Source: Akkermansiaceae bacterium UBA6138 (GTDB lineage Bacteria > Verrucomicrobiota > Verrucomicrobiia > Verrucomicrobiales > DEV007). From it: a DNA stretch of 11,362 nucleotides. The notes under the pieces are model-generated. The model was not told where the DNA came from and searched no databases. It saw only the letters and a list, made by a program, of their open reading frames with translations. The stretch is taken from contig DIVG01000073.1 of assembly GCA_002422425.1 (NCBI GenBank), positions 1-11,362 on the forward strand, read 5' to 3'. The position numbers and the translations under genes are program-made. This document shows positions 1-6,164 of the stretch, in pieces; the stretch's first letter is position 1, and each line of letters begins with the position of its first letter.

Positions 1-108
1 GGAACCGGAATCGTCCCTGATTCCAGCTTCACCCTGCAAGTCGACGATGTCGTCTCGATCACGATCGAAGGAATCGGCACGTTGCAGAACACGGTGGAGA
101 AAGTGTGA
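1..108 (+). CDS. C-terminal end of a fumarylacetoacetate hydrolase (FAH)-family enzyme (partial, 5' end outside the window)
   Basis: The frame is open from base 1 and stops with TGA at 106-108, giving 35 residues that begin GTGIVPDSSFTLQVDDVV and include the segment EGIGTLQN. A glycine-rich GTGIV start, a 'GD/DDVV' turn and a closing GIGTL-N strand are typical of the C-terminal edge of FAH-superfamily hydrolases and sugar-acid dehydratases. This superfamily includes 2-keto-3-deoxy-pentonate dehydratases such as XylX/KdaD as well as acylpyruvate hydrolases. The next gene, 100 bp downstream on the same strand, is a D-xylonate-dehydratase-type enzyme, so a 2-keto-3-deoxy-xylonate dehydratase role is an attractive inference. 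The catalytic metal site lies upstream of the window, so the substrate cannot be judged here. Confidence 0.75.
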   Translation, partial: GTGIVPDSSFTLQVDDVVSITIEGIGTLQNTVEKV

Positions 109-112
109 AGTT

Positions 113-140
113 TTTTAGCTTTTAGCTTTTAGCTTTTAAG
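113..140. repeat. Short tandem heptamer repeat TTTTAGC
   Basis: Three perfect head-to-tail copies of TTTTAGC (113-119, 120-126, 127-133) are followed by a degenerate fourth unit, TTTTAAG (134-140). The array starts five bases after the stop codon of the FAH-family gene. It has no dyad symmetry, so it is not a hairpin terminator, and its T-rich content contrasts with the GC-rich surroundings. It is a candidate site for copy-number slippage. Confidence 0.8.
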
Positions 141-208
141 CCATTTTCTGACTCCTGATTGACTTCGTTTCACTCCGTCTATCTGCGTTTCGCACCGACT
201 CCTGACCC

Positions 209-2131
209 ATGCACCCTCTCCTCGACTCCGGCGACGACGCCATTTTCACCCTGCGCACCAAGGCTCCCGGACCGAGCGGGGTGCTGCCGTTTACCCGGGA
301 ACAACTGGCGACCGACCCGAGCGGCCACCTCTTCGGCTGGACTCAGAATGTCGGGATGGGATGGGCCGCGGACAAGGTCGGCGGCGGGGATTACCTCATC
401 CTCAGTACCCAGGGCGGGATCCGCCAGCCTGACGGGAAGCCGGTCGCACTCGGCTATCACACGGGGCACTTCGAGGTCGGTCTCCTCATGGAAGAAGTCG
501 CGAAAACGATCACCTCGCTCGGGGGCGTCCCCTTTGCCGGATTCGTGAGCGACCCCTGTGACGGACGCACCCAGGGCACCGACGGGATGATGGATTCACT
601 CGCCTACCGCAACGACGCCTCGACCGTCTATCGCCGACTCATCCGCTCGCTCCCCACGCGCAGGGGAGTCGTCGGCGTCGCCACGTGTGACAAGGGACTC
701 CCCGCGATGATGATGGCCCTCGCCGCGATGCACGATCTCCCCACCGTGCTCGTCCCCGGAGGAGTCACCCTGCTGAGCGAAGACACCGACGAGGACCTCG
801 GGCGCATCCAGACGATCGGAGCCCGCTACGCCCAGGGCACCCTCAGCTACGCCGACGCTGCCGAAGCGGGGTGCAAGGCTTGCGCCTCTCCCGGAGGCGG
901 TTGCCAGTTCCTCGGCACCGCCGCGACGAGCCAGGTCATCGCCGAGGCTCTTGGACTGACATTGCCCCACTCCGCCCTCGCTCCGTCCGGCGCGGAGATC
1001 TGGCGCGACATGGCGAGGCGTTCCGGTGCCGCCGTCGTCACTCTGGAGAATCGCGGCATCACGACGAAGGACATCCTCACCGACGCCGCTTTTGAAAACG
1101 CCCTCGCCGTGCACGCCGCCTTCGGGGGATCGACCAACCTCATCATGCACCTCCCCGCGATCGCTCATCAGGCCGGAGTGCATCGCCCCAATGTCGACGA
1201 CTGGCGCCGCGTCAACGCCCTCGTTCCCCGCCTCGTTGACGCCCTCCCGAACGGACCGAAACACTACGCCACGGTCCAGGTCTTCCTCGCCGGCGGGGTG
1301 CCTGAGGTCATGCTGCACCTGCGCGACGCGGGCTTACTCCACCTCGACGCCCTCACCGTCTCGGGGAAAACGGTGGGAGAAAATCTCGACTGGTGGGAAA
1401 ATTCCGAACGCCGTGAGCGCCTTCGCGAAAAGCTCACTCAGCTCGACGGAATCGATCCTGACAATGTCATCATGTCGCCGACCGTCGCCGCCTCGCGCGG
1501 ACTCACCTCGACCGTGACCTTCCCCGGCGGCAATCTCACCCCCGACGGATCGGTCATCAAATCAACCGCAATCGACCCGACTAAGGTAGACGAAAACGGC
1601 ATCTACCTGCACGAGGGACCGGCCCGCGTTTTTGCCTCCGAACCCTCCGCCATCGCCGCCGTGAAATCGACCGGGGAAGACCGCATCAAAGAGGGTGACG
1701 TCATCGTCCTGATCGGGCTTGGACCGATCGGCTGCGGCATGCCCGAGACCGCCCAGCTCACCATCGCGCTGAAACACCTCTCCTGGGGCAAGCACGTCGC
1801 CCTCATCACCGACGGCCGCTTTTCCGGCGTCTCCACCGGAGCCTGTGTCGGTCACCTCTCCCCCGAAGCCTGGGCCGGCGGCCCGATCGGAAAAGTGCGC
1901 GACGGTGACATCATCCGCATCGAGATCGATTGCCGGAAGATGACAGGTTCGATCGACTACACCGGCGACATCGACGAGCTGATGGCCCGTCCCGCCAACG
2001 AAAAATTGCAACCCCTCCCCAACGTCCCCGACGACACCAGACTCTGGGCCGCGCTCCAGAACGTTAGTGGCGGCACCTGGGGCGGTTGTGTCTACGATGT
2101 CGATGCAATCATTGCGCGACTGGGGCGGTAG
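209..2131 (+). CDS. yjhG: IlvD/Edd-family dehydratase, YjhG/YagF type (probable D-xylonate dehydratase)
   Basis: This 640-residue protein probably dehydrates D-xylonate (or a similar aldonate) to its 2-keto-3-deoxy acid using an Fe-S cluster. It reads through its whole length like E. coli YjhG/YagF, which is about 655 residues. Shared landmarks include FGWTQNVGMGW (about 42-52), SDPCDGRTQGTDGM, TCDKGLPAMMMALAA, CQFLGTA, AFGGSTNL and GRFSGVSTGA near residue 539. Likely cluster ligands are Cys117 (CDGRTQG), Cys160 (TCDKG) and Cys232 (CQFLGTA). The CDGxTQG placement is the Edd/YjhG arrangement, not that of dihydroxy-acid dehydratase IlvD, so branched-chain amino-acid synthesis is unlikely. The ATG at 209 puts the N-terminus in register with YjhG, and no Shine-Dalgarno precedes it. 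The gene lies 100 bp behind an FAH-family gene, probably in the same catabolic operon. The exact sugar acid is inferred from family only. Confidence 0.92.
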   Translation: MHPLLDSGDDAIFTLRTKAPGPSGVLPFTREQLATDPSGHLFGWTQNVGMGWAADKVGGGDYLILSTQGGIRQPDGKPVALGYHTGHFEVGLLMEEVAKTITSLGGVPFAGFVSDPCDGRTQGTDGMMDSLAYRNDASTVYRRLIRSLPTRRGVVGVATCDKGLPAMMMALAAMHDLPTVLVPGGVTLLSEDTDEDLGRIQTIGARYAQGTLSYADAAEAGCKACASPGGGCQFLGTAATSQVIAEALGLTLPHSALAPSGAEIWRDMARRSGAAVVTLENRGITTKDILTDAAFENALAVHAAFGGSTNLIMHLPAIAHQAGVHRPNVDDWRRVNALVPRLVDALPNGPKHYATVQVFLAGGVPEVMLHLRDAGLLHLDALTVSGKTVGENLDWWENSERRERLREKLTQLDGIDPDNVIMSPTVAASRGLTSTVTFPGGNLTPDGSVIKSTAIDPTKVDENGIYLHEGPARVFASEPSAIAAVKSTGEDRIKEGDVIVLIGLGPIGCGMPETAQLTIALKHLSWGKHVALITDGRFSGVSTGACVGHLSPEAWAGGPIGKVRDGDIIRIEIDCRKMTGSIDYTGDIDELMARPANEKLQPLPNVPDDTRLWAALQNVSGGTWGGCVYDVDAIIARLGR

Positions 2132-2194
2132 CGGGTTCCCGCGAATCTGCGGCATTCCGCGACCGGCTTCCTGCCTCCTTGACTTGCTGCCAGT

Positions 2195-2222
2195 TTGCCG
2201 CCGAATTGCGCTTCCGGATAAA
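2195..2222 (+). promoter_or_regulatory. Weak sigma70-like promoter candidate upstream of the nfeD-stomatin pair
   Basis: TTGCCG (2195-2200, four matches to TTGACA) is separated by 16 bases from GATAAA (2217-2222, four matches to TATAAT). It lies in the 209-bp gap between the dehydratase and the NfeD gene. It competes with a better -10-like box at 2300-2305, so it is only a possibility. Confidence 0.22.
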
Positions 2223-2271
2223 AGGGTCGCCACTTAAATTCCTGGAACGGGTCGTGTCAAAGGGGACACCG

Positions 2272-2305
2272 CAAACCGATTCCAAACCGACCTGCATTTT
2301 GTAAT
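2272..2305 (+). promoter_or_regulatory. Activator-type promoter candidate: 11-bp-spaced direct repeats next to a -10 box
   Basis: CAAACCGA occurs at 2272-2279 and again at 2283-2290, an 11-bp period that places both copies on the same face of the helix. Nine bases later comes TGTAAT (2300-2305), five of six matches to TATAAT. No -35 hexamer is present at the normal distance. Direct repeats at one helical turn replacing the -35 box are characteristic of OmpR/PhoB-class activator sites. The layout is visible in the sequence, but the regulator and activity are inference. It would drive the NfeD gene at 2341. Confidence 0.35.
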
Positions 2306-2340
2306 CGCCAACAGGAACGAAAACGTTCACACTTTGAAAC

Positions 2341-2775
2341 ATGGATTCTGCAATCATTTGGTTTCTCATCGGCCTCGTTCTCATTATTGCCGAGTTGGCG
2401 GTCCCGGGGGTAATTCTTATTTTTATCGGCATCGCCGCATGGATCGTCGCCGCCCTCGACTGGGCGGGTCTCGATTCGTTCCAAATCCAGCTCTGGGTCT
2501 TCGGACTGGCCTCGCTCGGCGGGGTGATCTTCGCCCGCCGTTACGTGAAGGGCTGGTTTAGCGGGAATGAAACGGTCGCAACGGAAGATGTCGATGAAGA
2601 GTTCGTCGGCAAAATTGTCACCGTGATCAGCGACATCGAAGTCGGCGGCTTCGGGACGGTTGAGTTAAAGGGGGCTCCCTGGAAAGCCTTTTCATCCGCG
2701 GCTCTCCTTTCCGGGCAGCAGGCCGAAGTGATCGCCCGCAGCAATATCACGCTTGAAGTAAAGCCCCGCTCCTGA
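2341..2775 (+). CDS. NfeD-like membrane protein (short form)
   Basis: This 144-residue protein is an NfeD-family partner of an SPFH protein. Three hydrophobic segments are visible at about residues 4-20, 22-40 and 49-66. They are followed by a soluble domain (about 86-141) with the VGKIVTVISD start and the GFGTVELKGAPWKA core typical of the NfeD C-terminal OB-fold. The size matches short NfeD proteins without the ClpP-like protease domain, such as E. coli YbbJ. The stomatin-like gene starts 57 bp downstream, reproducing the conserved nfeD-stomatin pair thought to act in membrane microdomain organisation or quality control. The ATG at 2341 gives a proper N-terminal membrane segment, and no Shine-Dalgarno is apparent. 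A 5-bp inverted repeat, GAACG/CGTTC, lies at 2315-2328 just upstream. Confidence 0.88.
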   Translation: MDSAIIWFLIGLVLIIAELAVPGVILIFIGIAAWIVAALDWAGLDSFQIQLWVFGLASLGGVIFARRYVKGWFSGNETVATEDVDEEFVGKIVTVISDIEVGGFGTVELKGAPWKAFSSAALLSGQQAEVIARSNITLEVKPRS

Positions 2776-2832
2776 TTTGATTTAGTCAAACCCTCTCAGA
2801 ATCCCAATACCACCGTAACCCCACTGCAAAAA

Positions 2833-3771
2833 ATGGAATTTGTCATCCCGATCGGAGTCGTCGCCCTCATCATGATCGTCCTGCTCAAGACGGCCCAGGT
2901 CGTCCCGCAGCGAAAAGCCTTTGTCATCGAGCGTCTCGGCAAATACAGCCGCACGATCGAAGCGGGCTTTCACATCCTTGTGCCCTTTATCGACAAGATT
3001 GCCTATAGGCATTCGCTCAAAGAAGTAGCGGTCGATGTCCCTCCTCAAATGTGTATTACGCAGGATAACATCGCGATTGAGATCGACGGGGTGCTTTACC
3101 TTCAGGTTCTCGATGCGAAGAACGCGAGTTACGGCATCGAAGATTATCTTTATGCCTCGACCCAGCTCGCCCAGACGACCTTGCGCTCGGAGATCGGCAA
3201 GCTGGAACTCGACCGCACCTTTGAGGAGCGTGACACGGTGAACGCGAACATCATCGCCGCCCTCGACAAGGCCTCCGATCCGTGGGGGATCAAAATCACC
3301 CGTTACGAGATCGCCAACATCACTCCCCCTCCGAGCGTCAGGGATGCTCTCGAAAAGCAGATGCGCGCCGAGCGGGAGCGCCGCGCTGTCATCGCCGAGT
3401 CAGAAGGCCAGAAAGAAGCCCAGATCAATATCGCGGAAGGTCAGAAGCAACAGGTCATCAAGCAATCCGAAGCGAACCGGGACCGACAGGTGAACGAGGC
3501 GGAAGGTAAAGCGAGAGAAATCGAAATGCTTGCCACCGCCACCGCGACAGGGATTCGGAGGATTGCCGAGGCGATTCAGAGCCCGGGCGGAAGCGACGCC
3601 GTGAACCTCCGCATTGCGGAGCAATACGTGAAAGAGTTCGGCAATCTTGCCAAAACGAACAACACCCTCATCATCCCCAACAATCTTGCTGATATCGGCG
3701 GGACGGTGGCGGCTCTCGCGAAGATGCTCGAACGACCGGGAACAGGCATCCCTCCGCTCCCGAAAAGCTGA
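2833..3771 (+). CDS. SPFH-domain (stomatin/QmcA-type, paraslipin) membrane protein
   Basis: This 312-residue protein is a membrane-anchored SPFH scaffold. An N-terminal hydrophobic anchor spans about residues 4-20. The SPFH/PHB domain follows (about 24-190), with VVPQRKAFVIERLGKY, GFHILVPFIDKI, QDNIAIEIDGVLYLQV, LRSEIGKLELDRTFEERD and WGIKITRYEIANITPP, all hallmarks of the bacterial QmcA/paraslipin subgroup. An alanine-, glutamate- and lysine-rich helical stretch (about 185-240, AERERRAVIAESEGQKEAQ onward) should form the oligomerising coiled coil. The length is normal for the family. It follows the NfeD gene by 57 bp and is likely co-transcribed. The ATG at 2833 is preceded by an A-run (CAAAAAATGG) instead of a Shine-Dalgarno. 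Confidence 0.93.
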   Translation: MEFVIPIGVVALIMIVLLKTAQVVPQRKAFVIERLGKYSRTIEAGFHILVPFIDKIAYRHSLKEVAVDVPPQMCITQDNIAIEIDGVLYLQVLDAKNASYGIEDYLYASTQLAQTTLRSEIGKLELDRTFEERDTVNANIIAALDKASDPWGIKITRYEIANITPPPSVRDALEKQMRAERERRAVIAESEGQKEAQINIAEGQKQQVIKQSEANRDRQVNEAEGKAREIEMLATATATGIRRIAEAIQSPGGSDAVNLRIAEQYVKEFGNLAKTNNTLIIPNNLADIGGTVAALAKMLERPGTGIPPLPKS

Positions 3772-3812
3772 GGCGTGGTCAGCGGACAAGCTGATCCGGC
3801 GATATCCCGCCG

Positions 3813-3884
3813 GGTCACGGGAAGAGGCGCTCCTGCCGCTCGCGGAGGGAGCGCTCCCCTCTCATCCCGGTCAGGCCCGTGACC
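3813..3884. repeat. Nested inverted repeats in the gap after the stomatin gene
   Basis: Outer arms GGTCACGGG (3813-3821) and CCCGTGACC (3876-3884) are perfect 9-bp complements. Inside them, GCGCTCC (3827-3833) pairs with GGAGCGC (3848-3854), and a perfect 12-bp palindrome GGGAGCGCTCCC sits at 3847-3858. The element fills much of the 235-bp gap between the stomatin-like and DUF1549 genes. It could be a structured RNA leader, a REP/MITE-like repeat or part of a termination region. No coding potential is evident in it. Confidence 0.5.
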
Positions 3885-3910
3885 TTCCCGGAAAGAGACC
3901 CCGGATCCCC

Positions 3911-3930
3911 CGCCGGTAGTCGGCTTTTTT
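3911..3930 (+). terminator. Weak intrinsic terminator candidate
   Basis: GCCG (3912-3915) and CGGC (3921-3924) can form a short 4-bp stem with a GTAGT loop, followed at once by six T residues (3925-3930). The stem is short for a strong terminator. Its position after the nfeD-stomatin pair and before the next gene is appropriate. Confidence 0.35.
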
Positions 3931-4006
3931 CCGGCCTCGCGCCCCGTTTACCGAAAAAGATGCAACTTCCCCGGACTCCGTTCGTTTAACGGGTAGCTCT
4001 GCTTCC

Positions 4007-6136
4007 ATGAATCTCCGAATCATCCCGCTTTTCGTCTGCGTTTTTCTCCCCTCGCTTTATGCTGACGATCAGAGTGCCACCGCTCCTGACGGCAATGCGG
4101 TCTACCGCACCTGGACGGATCACCAGGGAAAAAAGCTGGAAGCCACTTTTCGCGGGATCGAGGGTGACCAGGTCTTTCTTCAGGTCCGCAACGGCTATGT
4201 CTATCGGCTCCCCCTGGAGAAGCTTTCGCCCGAAGATCAGGCAGCGGCGAGAACACTGAAGCCCGAAGGCCTCGGTATCCCGGCCGACCCCAGACTCGCC
4301 CAGGCGGCCGCCCGCATCGATGTGCTGGTCAACGCCGGACTCGAGAAAGCGCAACAAACGCCGAATCCGCTCGCCTCGGACGAGCAGTTCGTGCGCCGGG
4401 TCTACCTCGACATCGCCGGTCGCATTCCCACGGCGGCGGAGACGCTCGCCTTTCTCGCCGACGCGAGCCTCTCAAAGCGGGCCAAACTCATCGACGTGCT
4501 CCTCGAGTCCGACGGCTACCGCAGTCATCTTTTCAACTATTTCGCGGACATGATGCGGGTCACCGACTCCGCCAACAAGGTCCGCTACTACACCTATCAG
4601 GACTGGTTGAAAGGCCAGATCGCGATAAATCGCCCGTGGGACGAGATGGTTCATGAGATGATGACGGCCGACGGCAAGCTGCTCGAGAACGGCGCGACCG
4701 GCTACCTCCTCCGCGACGCGGGGATGCGGCTCGACAATCTCAGCCTCACCCTGAGCAGCTTCCTCGGCGCGAATGTCTCCTGCGCGCAGTGCCACGACCA
4801 TCCTTTCGCCGACTGGACCCAGCGCGACTTTTACGAACTGGCGGCTTTTTTCGGGGCGACCGAGACCTACGGAGCCCGCGGGACCGGAGGAAACCATACG
4901 AAAGAGATGCGTCGTGCCCTCAATATGATCGACGATCGCCGCATACAACAGCAGGCCAGAAACGTGTTGCGGGTCAACGCGATGGCGGTGGTCGAAACCG
5001 GCAAAAACGATCTCACTCTGCCTCACGATTACCAGTATGACGATGCCGCCCCCGGTGATCCGGTCACTCCGAAGCTGATCAGCTGGGGCGATGCCGCGCC
5101 CCCGACGCTGCCCGCGTTTTCCGCCGCAAAGAAGGGCGATGACGAAGCTGCTCTGCGGACACGGTTCGCCGACTGGATGACCGCTCCGGAGAATCCGCGT
5201 TTTGCCATGACGATCGCGAACCGACTCTGGAAACGCGCCTTCGGTGTCGGGGTCCGCGAGCCCGTCACCGATCTCGATGAACCCGCGGCGAGCGTGAATC
5301 CGGCCCTGCTCCACCACCTCGCGGCGGAGATGGTGCGCCTCGACTTTGATCTGAAGCAGTTCATGCGCCTGCTCTACAACACGCAAACGTATCAACGCGA
5401 GGCGACGAGCTACGAACTCACCGATAACACGCCATATCTTTTCCCCGGCCCCATTCTGCGCCGCATGAGCGCGGAGCAGGCCTGGGACTCCTGCGCGACC
5501 CTCGTCGTCGGTGAAGACGTCGATCAGTTTAAATCCCAACGCGGCCGCCACTACACCGAGGTCATGAACATCGATTTCGCCGGCGGCAGTGATCCTGAAA
5601 TCCTGAAAACCGGAATCGAAAAAGCAGTCGCGGGGATGCGGCAATTTGGCGGAAAGGGGCCGGGGCAAGGAAAGGCCAAGGCAAAGGGCAACCGGAAGAA
5701 GGCGGCGATGGCGGAAGAGGCAGAGGTCGAAAAGGACTTCACGATCAATCCCCCGACGCGCAACGGACTCGTCCTCGCCCGCGCTTCCGAGCTGCCGCAG
5801 CCCGAACGGAACCAGCATTTCCTCCGGATGTTCGGCCAGAGCGACCGCGAGATTGCCGACAGTCAGAGCACCGAGGGCAGCATCCCGCAGGTCCTGATGC
5901 TGATGAACGGCGAGGCGCAGGAGGTCATCGGCGAGCTCGACTCTCTCGTGGTAAAAACCGCCGCCGCGCATGCCACGTCGGAAGAGCAGGTCACGAGCCT
6001 CTACCTCAGCTTCCTGAGCCGCCACCCCCGTCCCGACGAACTCGCTGCGGCGGTCGGGGGCCTCGACGGAGGGCTGACGCTGCGCGACCTCACCTGGGTC
6101 CTTTTCAACACCCGCGAATTTGTCTTCGTGGAATAA
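4007..6136 (+). CDS. Exported SHD1-DUF1549-DUF1553 protein with a CxxCH motif
   Basis: This 709-residue protein is of the type abundant in Planctomycetota and Verrucomicrobiota, with no established biochemical function. A Sec-type signal spans about residues 1-19 (hydrophobic IIPLFVCVFLPSLYA, predicted cut before DDQ). An SHD1 domain follows at 34-84 (RTWTDHQGKKLEATF through EKLSPEDQ). DUF1549 runs from about 103 to 290 and includes FVRRVYLDIAGRIPT and CAQCHDHPF. The latter contains a CxxCH motif (Cys259, Cys262, His263) that could bind c-type haem, although haem loading in this family is unproven. DUF1553 runs from about 385 to 700 (NPRFAMTIANRLWKRAFG, then QTYQREA, ending LSRHPRPDELAAA). 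A Lys/Gly-rich insert (about 549-566) looks like a disordered linker. The stop is 28 bp before the DUF1501 start, so the two form one transcriptional unit. The start was chosen because ATG 4007 directly heads the signal peptide. Confidence 0.9.
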   Translation: MNLRIIPLFVCVFLPSLYADDQSATAPDGNAVYRTWTDHQGKKLEATFRGIEGDQVFLQVRNGYVYRLPLEKLSPEDQAAARTLKPEGLGIPADPRLAQAAARIDVLVNAGLEKAQQTPNPLASDEQFVRRVYLDIAGRIPTAAETLAFLADASLSKRAKLIDVLLESDGYRSHLFNYFADMMRVTDSANKVRYYTYQDWLKGQIAINRPWDEMVHEMMTADGKLLENGATGYLLRDAGMRLDNLSLTLSSFLGANVSCAQCHDHPFADWTQRDFYELAAFFGATETYGARGTGGNHTKEMRRALNMIDDRRIQQQARNVLRVNAMAVVETGKNDLTLPHDYQYDDAAPGDPVTPKLISWGDAAPPTLPAFSAAKKGDDEAALRTRFADWMTAPENPRFAMTIANRLWKRAFGVGVREPVTDLDEPAASVNPALLHHLAAEMVRLDFDLKQFMRLLYNTQTYQREATSYELTDNTPYLFPGPILRRMSAEQAWDSCATLVVGEDVDQFKSQRGRHYTEVMNIDFAGGSDPEILKTGIEKAVAGMRQFGGKGPGQGKAKAKGNRKKAAMAEEAEVEKDFTINPPTRNGLVLARASELPQPERNQHFLRMFGQSDREIADSQSTEGSIPQVLMLMNGEAQEVIGELDSLVVKTAAAHATSEEQVTSLYLSFLSRHPRPDELAAAVGGLDGGLTLRDLTWVLFNTREFVFVE

Positions 6137-6164
6137 CCGACCCCCTCTCCTTCCCCGCCACCGC

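Noticed and set aside
150..205. Direct repeat GACTCCTGA at 150-158 and 197-205 upstream of the dehydratase gene
   Set aside because: Two 9-bp copies without helical phasing (47 bp apart) or link to a promoter box. A TTGACT at 159 has no matching -10. Most likely chance.
209..2131. Annotation as dihydroxy-acid dehydratase (ilvD)
   Set aside because: The CDGRTQG cysteine motif and the end-to-end resemblance to YjhG/YagF place it in the sugar-acid branch of the family, and the neighbour is an FAH enzyme, not a branched-chain amino-acid gene.
2776..2790. Inverted repeat TTTGA-TTTAG-TCAAA after the NfeD stop
   Set aside because: A 5-bp A/T-rich stem without a T-run inside a probable two-gene operon. 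Not enough to call a terminator or operator.
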